From Synechococcus sp. LTW-R (GTDB lineage: Bacteria > Cyanobacteriota > Cyanobacteriia > PCC-6307 > Cyanobiaceae), in NCBI RefSeq assembly GCF_014217875.1, contig NZ_CP059060.1:2351534-2415533 (forward strand): a DNA stretch of 64,000 bases. The letters are read 5' to 3'. Below, one piece after another: positions 29,837-40,700 of this stretch (positions are counted from its first letter, which is position 1; every line of letters starts with the position of its first letter). The translations under genes and the position numbers were made by a program. Below the pieces are notes generated by a model. The model ran no database searches, had not been told where the DNA came from, and saw only the letters and a program-made list of their open reading frames with translations.

Positions 29837-30205
29837 TTGATTTCTGTGCTTGCTCTAGCTGCCTTTTTGGCCACCAGCCCCTTATCTCTTTCATCGCCTT
29901 CGCTTTATCAAGGCGCTGGTCACCTTCTTTCACAGCAACCGGCTTCATCCCCAAAGTCTCGACAAACCTTCAAGGAATCGTTTATTAAGGGAGTTTCAGA
30001 TTCGTGCACCGAATCTCCCAATTCTGATATCCCGGAGAGGAAACGTCCTATTTACTGCCCTTGCTACGCAAATATCTTTTCAAAATATACTGAATCTGAA
30101 TTAAAAGCCATCAACAGTATTGCAATCGAGTCTGATCGCTCTCGTGCCATCTTGAGACTCATGATAGAGCCAGATAGACGCGTGTGCACTCGTCGCATCG
30201 AGTAG
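29837..30205 (+). CDS. Small secreted protein of unknown function
   Basis: 122 residues from a TTG start (29837); the upstream frame is closed by the methyltransferase stop. The N-terminus ISVLALAAFLATSPLSLSS is a signal-peptide-like hydrophobic stretch. The mature part is basic and contains a Cys pair (YCPCYANIFSKYTESELKAI) plus two further Cys, giving a possible disulfide-bonded domain. No family was recognised. It sits between the methyltransferase and the YadA-like adhesin genes. Small secreted helpers next to trimeric autotransporters are known in other bacteria, so an export or assembly role is a hypothesis only. Confidence 0.6.
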   Translation: MISVLALAAFLATSPLSLSSPSLYQGAGHLLSQQPASSPKSRQTFKESFIKGVSDSCTESPNSDIPERKRPIYCPCYANIFSKYTESELKAINSIAIESDRSRAILRLMIEPDRRVCTRRIE

Positions 30206-30276
30206 TCCAGCGAGACTAGTGGCATATCTTTTGCTGTGACACTTCCTCGCTTGGCTGCTGCATATCGGGGTTTTTC

Positions 30277-31722
30277 TTGGCTACTCTTCGCGGGATTTGC
30301 CAGCTTCTTGTGCAGCCTCGTAAGCAACCGAACGGCCGTAAGGGAATTGCTTTCAACCTTCTGCTGAGGGTCTCTCTCATCGGCACCAGCGGTTCGCCTA
30401 CGAGTCGCTCGTCACGACGCTCATCGCCGATTAACAGAGCTTTAGGTCTGTTCGTCGCGCTTTTGTCTATAGGCAAGCTTTTGACGCCGATGGCCGCATT
30501 TGCGGCGGCCATCGAAGTCGATAACGGCGCTGGCGGTACCACCAACGCAGAAACAAGCACCCGCACTGCTGGGGAAGTACCAGTTGGCGCACTGAATCTC
30601 GGTACTTCTCGTGGAGACCCAGACGTCTCTGGTCTCACAACTATTACGGGAGCTACCGCTGGTGTCGTCGCAATCGGTGACGCTCAGACAACTGCGAACA
30701 CCTCTGGTGCCATTGCTATTGGTTTTGACGCAACCGCTGTATCAGTTGACGCACTAGCCGTTGGCTCTAGCGCTAAGGCCACCGGTATTGCTGGTGCTGC
30801 CTTTGGTAATGACTCGTCCGCTTCCACAAACGCGGTCGCTGTCGGTACTAGTTCAACTGCTCAGGCTGATGGTGCTGTCGCTGTTGGTCAAGATGCACTA
30901 GCAGCTAGCGAAAACGCTATTGCCGTTGGTAACAGCGCACAAGCCACTGACGACAACGCGACAGCGATTGGCGCCCTGTCCAGTGCCACCACCAACGCAG
31001 TGGCAGCTGGTGTGAGCGCCAGAGCACTAGGTGCACAAGCAGTTGCGGTTGGTGATGACTCCGTCGCCACCACCCAGTCGATCGCAACAGGTGCCAGTGC
31101 CCGAGCCAACGGTGCAACAACAGTTGCGGTTGGTTATGACGCGAATGCAGTGACGCTGAACGGCATCGCCGTTGGTAACAGCGCACAAGCCACGGACGAA
31201 AACGCGACAGCGATTGGCGCCCTGTCCAGTGCCACCACCAACGCAGTGGCAGCTGGTGTGAGCGCCTCAGCAACAGGTGCACAAGCGGTTGCGGTTGGTG
31301 ATGACTCCGTCGCCACCACCCAGTCGATCGCAACAGGTGCCAGTGCCCGAGCCAACGGTGCAACAACAGTTGCGGTTGGTTATGACGCGAATGCAGTGAC
31401 GCTGAACGGCATCGCCGTTGGTAACAGCGCACAAGCGACGGACGACAACGCCACAGCGATCGGTGCCCTGTCCAGTGCCACCACCAACGCAGTGGCAGCT
31501 GGTGTGAGCGCCTCAGCAACAGGTGCATCAGCGGTTGCGATTGGTGATGACTCCGTCGCCACCACCGGACGGCAGTGTCAGCGGTCCGGTACTAAGCGCC
31601 ACAGCAACAGGTGCATGCAGCAGTTGTCGGTTGGTGTGACTCCGTCGCCACCACCCAGTCGATCGCTACAGTGCCAGTGCCCGAGCCAACGGTGCAACAA
31701 ACAGTTACGTTTGGTTTTATGA
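30277..31722 (+). CDS. YadA-like adhesin, N-terminal piece
   Basis: 481 codons in one frame; roughly the first 430 are sensible. It contains the leader, signal segment and mature start (AAIEVDNGAGGTTNAET), then irregular early head repeats (AIAIGFDATAVSVDALAVGS) that grade into the regular 82-residue supra-repeat from about 30905. The last about 50 codons (after 31566) are out-of-frame garbage produced by a locally degraded repeat copy. The start is TTG with GGGG six bases upstream; no ATG or GTG exists between the preceding stop (30217) and this codon. Confidence 0.7.
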   Translation: MATLRGICQLLVQPRKQPNGRKGIAFNLLLRVSLIGTSGSPTSRSSRRSSPINRALGLFVALLSIGKLLTPMAAFAAAIEVDNGAGGTTNAETSTRTAGEVPVGALNLGTSRGDPDVSGLTTITGATAGVVAIGDAQTTANTSGAIAIGFDATAVSVDALAVGSSAKATGIAGAAFGNDSSASTNAVAVGTSSTAQADGAVAVGQDALAASENAIAVGNSAQATDDNATAIGALSSATTNAVAAGVSARALGAQAVAVGDDSVATTQSIATGASARANGATTVAVGYDANAVTLNGIAVGNSAQATDENATAIGALSSATTNAVAAGVSASATGAQAVAVGDDSVATTQSIATGASARANGATTVAVGYDANAVTLNGIAVGNSAQATDDNATAIGALSSATTNAVAAGVSASATGASAVAIGDDSVATTGRQCQRSGTKRHSNRCMQQLSVGVTPSPPPSRSLQCQCPSQRCNKQLRLVL

Positions 31723-34700
31723 ACGCGATGCAGTTGAACGCTGAACGGCATCGCCGTTGGTAACAGCGCACAAGCGACGGACGAAAACGCGACAGCGATT
31801 GGCGCCCTGTCCAGTGCCACCACCAACGCAGTGGCAGCTGGTGTGAGCGCCTCGGCAACAGGTGCATCAGCGGTTGCGATTGGTGATGACTCCGTCGCCA
31901 CCACCGAAGCAGTGGCAGTCGGTATTACGCACCGCACAGGTTCACAGCGGTTGCGGTTGGTGATGACTCCGTCGCCACCACCCAGTCGATCGCAACAGGT
32001 GCCAGTGCCCGAGCCAACGGTGCAACAACAGTTGCGGTTGGTTATGACGCGAATGCAGTGACGCTGAACGGCATCGCCGTTGGTAACAGCGCACAAGCCA
32101 CGGACGACAACGCGACAGCGATTGGCGCCCTGTCCAGTGCCACCACCAACGCAGTGGCAGCTGGTGTGAGCGCCTCAGCAACAGGTGCATCAGCGGTTGC
32201 GGTTGGTGATGACTCCGTCGCCACCACCCAGTCGATCGCAACAGGTGCCAGTGCCCGAGCCAACGGTGCAACAACAGTTGCGGTTGGTTATGACGCGAAT
32301 GCAGTGACGCTCAACGGCATCGCCGTTGGTAACAGCGCACAAGCCACGGACGAAAACGCCACAGCGATCGGTGCCCTGTCCAGTGCCACCACCAACGCAG
32401 TGGCAGCTGGTGTGAGCGCCTCAGCAACAGGTGCATCAGCGGTTGCGATTGGTGATGACTCCGTCGCCACCACCGAAGCAGTGGCAGTCGGTATTAGCGC
32501 CACAGCAACAGGTGCATCAGCGGTTGCGGTTGGTGATGACTCCGTCGCCACCACCCAGTCGATCGCAACAGGTGCCAGTGCCCGAGCCAACGGTGCAACA
32601 ACAGTTGCGGTTGGTTATGACGCGAATGCAGTGACGCTGAACGGCATCGCCGTTGGTAACAGCGCACAAGCGACGGACGAAAACGCCACAGCGATTGGCG
32701 CCCTGTCCAGTGCCACCACCAACGCAGTGGCAGCTGGTGTGAGCGCCACAGCAACAGGTGCACAAGCAGTTGCGGTTGGTGATGACTCCGTCGCCACCAC
32801 CCAGTCGATCGCAACAGGTGCCAGTGCCCGAGCCAACGGTGCAACAACAGTTGCGGTTGGTTATGACGCGAATGCAGTGACGCTCAACGGCATCGCCGTT
32901 GGTAACAGCGCACAAGCCACTGACGAAAACGCGACAGCGATCGGCGCCCTGTCCAGTGCCACCACCAACGCAGTGGCAGCTGGTGTGAGCGCCTCAGCAA
33001 CAGGTGCATCAGCGGTTGCGGTTGGTGATGACTCCGTCGCCACCACCCAGTCGATCGCAACAGGTGCCAGTGCCCGAGCCAACGGTGCAACAACAGTTGC
33101 GGTTGGTTATGACGCGAATGCAGTGACGCTGAACGGCATCGCCGTTGGTAACAGCGCACAAGCCACTGACGAAAACGCGACAGCGATCGGCGCCCTGTCC
33201 AGTGCCACCACCAACGCAGTGGCAGCTGGTGTGAGTGCTCAAGCAACGGGTACATCAGCGGTTGCGATTGGTGATGACACCAGAGCCACCGACAACGCAG
33301 TGGCAGTCGGTATTAGCGCCAACGCAACAGCTGCACAAGCAGTTGCGGTTGGTGATGACTCCGTCGCCACCACCCAGTCGATCGCAACAGGTGCCAGTGC
33401 CCGAGCCAACGGTGCAACAACAGTTGCGGTTGGTTATGACGCGAATGCAGTGACGCTGAACGGCATCGCCGTTGGTAACAGCGCACAAGCCACGGACGAA
33501 AACGCGACAGCGATCGGCGCCCTGTCCAGTGCCACCACCAACGCAGTGGCAGCTGGTGTGAGCGCCAGAGCACTAGGTGCATCAGCGGTTGCGATTGGTG
33601 ATGACTCCGTCGCCACCACCCAGTCGATCGCAACAGGTGCCAGTGCCCGAGCCAACGGTGCAACAACAGTTGCGGTTGGTTATGACGCGAATGCAGTGAC
33701 GCTCAACGGCATCGCCGTTGGTAACAGCGCACAAGCCACGGACGACAACGCGACAGCGATTGGCGCCCTGTCCAGTGCCACCACCAACGCAGTGGCAGCT
33801 GGTGTGAGCGCCAGAGCACTAGGTGCATCAGCGGTTGCGATTGGTGATGACTCCGTCGCCACCACCCAGTCGATCGCAACAGGTGCCAGTGCCCGAGCCA
33901 ACGGTGCAACAACAGTTGCGGTTGGTTATGACGCGAATGCAGTGACGCTGAACGGCATCGCCGTTGGTAACAGCGCACAAGCCACGGACGAAAACGCGAC
34001 AGCGATTGGCGCCCTGTCCAGTGCCACCACCAACGCAGTGGCAGCTGGTGTGAGCGCCTCAGCAACAGGTGCATCAGCGGTTGCGGTTGGTGATGACTCC
34101 GTCGCCACCACCCAGTCGATCGCAACAGGTGCCAGTGCCCGAGCCAACGGTGCAACAACAGTTGCGGTTGGTTATGACGCGAATGCAGTGACGCTCAACG
34201 GCATCGCCGTTGGTAACAGCGCACAAGCCACGGACGAAAACGCCACAGCGATCGGTGCCCTGTCCAGTGCCACCACCAACGCAGTGGCAGCTGGTGTGAG
34301 CGCCTCAGCAACAGGTGCATCAGCGGTAGCGATTGGTTGATGACTCCCGTCGCCACCACCGAGCAGTGCAGTCGTATCGGCGCCCACAGCACCAGGTGCC
34401 TCAGCGTTGGCGGTTTGTGATGACTCCCGTCCGCCACCACCAGTCGATCGCAACAGGTGCCAGTGCCGAGCCAACGGTGCCAACAACAGTTGCCGGTTTG
34501 GTTTATGCGCGAATGCAGTGACGCTGAACGGCATCGCCGTTGGTAATAGCGCACAAGCGACGGACGAAAACGCCACAGCGATTGGCGCCCTGTCCAGTGC
34601 CACCACCAACGCAGTGGCAGCTGGTGTGAGCGCCACAGCAACAGGTGCACAAGCAGTTGCGGTTGGTGATGACTCCGTCGCCACCACCCAGTCGATCGCA

Positions 34701-37700
34701 ACAGGTGCCAGTGCCCGAGCCAACGGTGCAACAACAGTTGCGGTTGGTTATGACGCGAATGCAGTGACGCTCACGGCATCGCCAGTTGGTAAACAGCGCA
34801 AAGCGGACGGCGAAACGCGACTAGCGATCGCGCCGCCTGTCCAGTGCCACCACCAACGCAGTGGCAGCTGGTGTGAGCGCCTCAGCAACAGGTGCATCAG
34901 CGGTTGCGGTTGGTGATGACTCCGTCGCCACCACCCAGTCGATCGCAACAGGTGCCAGTGCCCGAGCCAACGGTGCAACAACAGTTGCGGTTGGTTATGA
35001 CGCGAATGCAGTGACGCTGAACGGCATCGCCGTTGGTAACAGCGCACAAGCCACTGACGAAAACGCGACAGCGATGCGGGCGCCCTGTCCGTGCCACACC
35101 AATTAAAACCAATCAAAGAAAAAAGAGTGGTTTAGAGTAAATGGGAGTGCAAAAGAGGAAGTTAGTCACTAAATTGAAACGGAATGAAAGAAAGGCGAAG
35201 AGAAGAAGGAAAATGAAAAAAGATAAGGCGAGAAAAAACGAAAGGAGGAAGAAAAGAGGGGGTGAGACCAAATGGAACGAGGGGGGGCAAAAAAAAACCA
35301 CATAAAGAGGGGGGGGGGAGGTAAGAAAAAAGGAAGGGGGGGGAGGAGGGGCGAAACGGAATGAAGGCAGGGGGACGGGGGGGGAAGAAAAAGAGAAAAA
35401 AGAACAAGGGATGGGGGGGGAGGGGGGGGGGAAAAAAAGGAAATGAGGAGGACAAAAAAGAGATGGGTAAGGAATAGGCAAAAGAATGACAGAAAAAACA
35501 AGAAAAAAGTAAGAAAGGGAAGGGGGGGAGGGGAAGAAAATAAGAAAGAAGAAGGGAGAGGGGGGGAAAAAACAAGGGAGGACAGAAAGGGGAGAAGAAG
35601 GAAGATGGGGGGGGAATGGGGGAAGAAAACACAAGGACAGGGAAAGAAGAAGGAGAGCAGGACAAGGGAGGGCGAGAAAAAAATAAAAGTAGGAAAGAGG
35701 GAGAGAGAAGAGAGAGGAGACGCGGAGGAAAGGGGAAAGAAAACAGGGGGGGAGGAGTAGGGGAAAGGGGGGGGGGGGGGGCAGAGAGAAAAAAAAGGAA
35801 AGGGGGAAAAAAAGCGAGGGACAGGGAGGAGAAAGGCAAGTAAAGAGAAGGGGAGGACGAAAAGGGGAGAGAGGAGGAGGAAAGGCAATAACAGAAGGGG
35901 GGGGGAGGGAAAAGAAAATAGGAGGGGGGGGGGGGGGAAGGGGAGGAGAGGGGGGGGGGGGAAGAGGAGGGGGGGGAGGAAAGAGAAAGAAAGAAACGGG
36001 GGGGGGGGGGACGAAGAAGAAGGAGCGCAGACACAAAGGGGGAAAAGAAAGAAGGAAAAAAGACAGGAGAAGAAGGAGAGAAAGTAGGGGCGAGGGAAGA
36101 GAAAGAGAACCGACAAAGAACAAAGAGTAGGGGAAAGGAGGAGAAAAGAGAAAGAAACAAGAAAAGGGGGGGAAGACAAAACAAGGGGGGGGGGAAAGGG
36201 AGAGGAAAGAAGGAGGAGAGAAAGAGAAACAATAAAAAGACCAAAAATAAAAGAACAAGGGAAACAAAGTACGAAAGGAGAGGGAGAAGAGCGGGAGGGG
36301 AAGAAGTAAAGAAGAGAATGGAGGACAACGAAAGAAAGGTCAAGGTGAGAACGAAGAAAAAAGAACAAGAAGGCAAAAAAAAAGAAGGGGGACCCGAAAG
36401 AAAAAAGGAGAGACTAAAGAACAAGAGAGGGAAAGGACACGAGACGAGCAGGGAATAGAGAAGGTGAAAAGGAGGAAAAAAAAATAAACGGGGGGGGGGA
36501 AAGAAACAGAGACGGCGCGACAAGGAAAAAGTTACCACAGACAAAAGGAGGGACAGGTAGAAATGAGAAAGGAGGGATAAAAAGAGGGGGAGGAAGGGGA
36601 AAGAGGGGAAAAAGAGGGCAAAAGTACAAGGAGAGGGCGGAGGAAAAGGAGAGAGGGAAAGGGGCAGGAGGGGGAGGGAAAGAGTAAAACGCGAGGGAGG
36701 GAGGAAAGGGGGAGAAGACAAGGGAGAAGGAGGGAGGAAAAAAAGCGGAACGGGGGGAAGGGGGACGGGGAGGGAGGGAAAAAGAAGGGGGGAGATGGGG
36801 AAGGGAAAGAGACGGGGCAGAAAAGAAGAGGAAGAACAACAGGGAGATGTATAAGGCAAGAGAGGAGGTAGGGCGAAAAAAAAGAGGGGGGGGGAAGAGA
36901 ACAAAGGAAAGAGAAAGTGGGGGCCGGGGGAGGAACGGAAAGGGGGAGAGTCAAGAGCAAAGCGTTCAATTGAATTTACATGGAAAAATCAAAATAAAAA
37001 GAGGCTTGCACCTAGAAGGAAAACAAGAGCAAAACAGAAAAGAGAATAGATGACTCAACGGGGAAACGAGGAACGAAAGACCAACAAAAGGGGAAAAAGA
37101 AGGGCAACAACGGGAACGAAGACATCGCGGCCGGAAGGAAAGAGATGTCTATAGAAGAGCAAGAAGAAAGATAAGAGAGAAGCAGACGGAGGGCGGAATA
37201 CGAACAAGGAATAAAGGAAGTATTGAGCGGATGGAGGGGGATAGGGAACAATGTGGCCAAGCGCAGGAAGAAAAATAAAAAGGTAAGTATACCAGGGTAC
37301 TCGCTAGTTATCAAGGGTAATTAAATAAAGCAAGAATCACAAAAAAATAGAAAACAAAGTTAAGAATGGTAACGAACTGAAAGTCAATAGGACCAAAAAG
37401 AAACAGGTAGAAACAAGTTAAGAAAATGACAAGAAAGCGGAGAAAGAACTCCTGAGAGCAGGAATGGGTAGATAAAGCAAAGGGGCAACATGGGACAACA
37501 ACAAACAAAATAAAACGTAAACAGCGAAAGCGGACCGGAACTAAAAGAGAAAGAAGTACAATTAAGAACAGACTAAAGCACCACAAACAAAGGAAAGGGC
37601 GACAAAGTGAAAAGTCGCGAAGAACGTAGCAAGAGCAATAACAGTGAGAGAAGAGGCTGTAACCAACAAAACAGCAGAAGGGAGGGGAAGAAAAAAGGGA

Positions 37701-40700
37701 GGAGAAATGTAAGAGCACAGAAAAACATATAAGACGCAGAGGGTAAGAAGAAAAATACGAGGGAAAAGACGCACAAGAGAGGAAACAGAAAGAAAGGAAA
37801 AGCCGTAGTAAGAAAGGGGAAAAAGAGCGGCAGAAAAAAAGAGGCGGGAAGAGCGAAAGGGAGCGAACAAAACGGATCGGAGTGCGCAAAAGATGGAGGG
37901 AACGAAGAGAGTGGAAAAGAGAAAAGCTATTCAGTGGAAGCGCCCGAGGGCATAGGATACAGAGACAAGAAAAGAACGGACGCACGAGACAAAATAAGAG
38001 AGGGAAGGACAAAAAGGGGGGGGAGAGAGAAGAAAGAAAGGAGGGGGGCCAACCACGACCTAATAAATAAAGAACAGGGGAGGAAAAAAAAGGAGACAAA
38101 AAAGAGAGCAAAGGGATAAAAGGTAGGAGAAAGAGACAGTGCGAGAGAGAGAGGAGGGAGAAAACAGAGACGTGTAAGAGGGGAAAAAAGGGATGAAAAC
38201 AAAGGAATAAAGGACATGACAGCAGTCGCGTGGCAGCTGGTGTGAGTGCTCAAGCAACGGGTACATCAGCGGTTGCGATTGGTGATGACACCAGAGCCAC
38301 CGACAACGCAGTGGCAGTCGGTATTAGCGCCAACGCAACAGCTGCACAAGCAGTTGCGGTTGGTGATGACTCCGTCGCCACCACCCAGTCGATCGCACAG
38401 TTGCCAGTGGCCCGGCCAACGGTGCAACACAGTCGGTTGGTTTTTTTCTGACGCGAATGCAGTGACGCTGAACGGCATCGCCGTTGGTAACAGCGCACAA
38501 GCGACGGACGAAAACGCGACAGCGATCGGCGCCCTGTCCAGTGCCACCACCAACGCAGTGGCAGCTGGTGTGAGCGCCTCGGCAACAGGTGCACAAGCGG
38601 TTGCGGTTGGTGATGACTCCGTCGCCACCACCCAGTCGATCGCAACAGGTGCCAGTGCCCGAGCCAACGGTGCAACAACAGTTGCGGTTGGTTATGACGC
38701 GAATGCAGTGACGCTCAACGGCATCGCGGTTGGTAACAGCGCACAAGCCACTGACGAAAACGCCACAGCGATCGGCGCCCTGTCCAGTGCCACCACCAAC
38801 GCAGTGGCAGCTGGTGTGAGCGCCAGAGCACTAGGTGCATCAGCGGTTGCGGTTGGTGATGACTCCGTCGCCACCACCCAGTCGATCGCAACAGGTGCCA
38901 GTGCCCGAGCCAACGGTGCAACAACAGTTGCGGTTGGTTATGACGCGAATGCAGTGACGCTGAACGGCATCGCCGTTGGTAACAGCGCACAAGCCACGGA
39001 CGACAACGCGACAGCGATTGGCGCCCTGTCCAGTGCCACCACCAACGCAGTGGCAGCTGGTGTGAGCGCCTCAGCAACAGGTGCATCAGCGGTTGCGGTT
39101 GGTGATGACTCCGTCGCCACCACCCAGTCGATCGCAACAGGTGCCAGTGCCCGAGCCAACGGTGCAACAACAGTTGCGGTTGGTTATGACTCGAATGCGT
39201 GACGCTGACGGCATCGCGTTTTAACAGCGACAAGCCACGGACGAAAAAACGCCCCAGCGTCGGGGCGCCCTGTCCAGTGCCACCACCAACGCAGTGGCAG
39301 CTGGTGTGAGTGCTCAAGCAACGGGTACATCAGCGGTTGCGATTGGTGATGACACCAGAGCCACCGACAACGCAGTGGCAGTCGGTATTAGCGCCAACGC
39401 AACAGCTGCACAAGCAGTTGCGGTTGGTGATGACTCCGTCGCCACCACCCAGTCGATCGCAACAGGTGCCAGTGCCCGAGCCAACGGTGCAACAACAGTT
39501 GCGGTTGGTTATGACGCGAATGCAGTGACGCTCAACGGCATCGCCGTTGGTAACAGCGCACAAGCCACTGACGAAAACGCGACAGCGATCGGCGCCCTGT
39601 CCAGTGCCACCACCAACGCAGTGGCAGCTGGTGTGAGCGCCTCAGCAACAGGTGCATCAGCGGTTGCGGTTGGTGATGACTCCGTCGCCACCACCCAGTC
39701 GATCGCAACAGGTGCCAGTGCCCGAGCCAACGGTGCAACAACAGTTGCGGTTGGTTATGACGCGAATGCAGTGACGCTCAACGGCATCGCCGTTGGTAAC
39801 AGCGCACAAGCCACGGACGAAAACGCCACAGCGATCGGCGCCCTGTCCAGTGCCACCACCAACGCAGTGGCAGCTGGTGTGAGTGCTCAAGCAACGGGTA
39901 CATCAGCGGTTGCGATTGGTGATGACACCAGAGCCACCGACAACGCAGTGGCAGTCGGTATTAGCGCCAACGCAACAGCTGCACAAGCAGTTGCGGTTGG
40001 TGATGACTCCGTCGCCACCACCCAGTCGATCGCAACAGGTGCCAGTGCCCGAGCCAACGGTGCAACAACAGTTGCGGTTGGTTATGACGCGAATGCAGTG
40101 ACGCTGAACGGCATCGCCGTTGGTAACAGCGCACAAGCCACGGACGAAAACGCGACAGCGATCGGCGCCCTGTCCAGTGCCACCACCAACGCAGTGGCAG
40201 CTGGTGTGAGCGCCTCAGCAACAGGTGCATCAGCGGTTGCGGTTGGTGATGACTCCGTCGCCACCACCCAGTCGATCGCAACAGGTGCCAGTGCCCGAGC
40301 AACGGGCCAAACCAGTTTGCGGTTGGTTATGACGCGAATGCAGTGACGCTCAACGGCATCGCGGTTGGTAACAGCGCACAAGCCACTGACGAAAACGCCA
40401 CAGCGATCGGCGCCCTGTCCAGTGCCACCACCAACGCAGTGGCAGCTGGTGTGAGCGCCTCGGCAACAGGTGCACAAGCGGTTGCGGTTGGTGATGACTC
40501 CGTCGCCACCACCCAGTCGATCGCAACAGGTGCCAGTGCCCGAGCCAACGGTGCAACAACAGTTGCGGTTGGTTATGACGCGAATGCAGTGACGCTCAAC
40601 GGCATCGCCGTTGGTAACAGCGCACAAGCGACGGACGAAAACGCGACAGCGATCGGCGCCCTGTCCAGTGCCACCACCAACGCAGTGGCAGCTGGTGTGA

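Noticed and set aside
35113..38253. Long minus-strand open frames (up to about 580 codons) of Phe/Pro/Ser/Leu
   Set aside because: The minus strand here is nearly pure pyrimidine and every stop codon needs a purine, so open frames are automatic. No protein-like composition.
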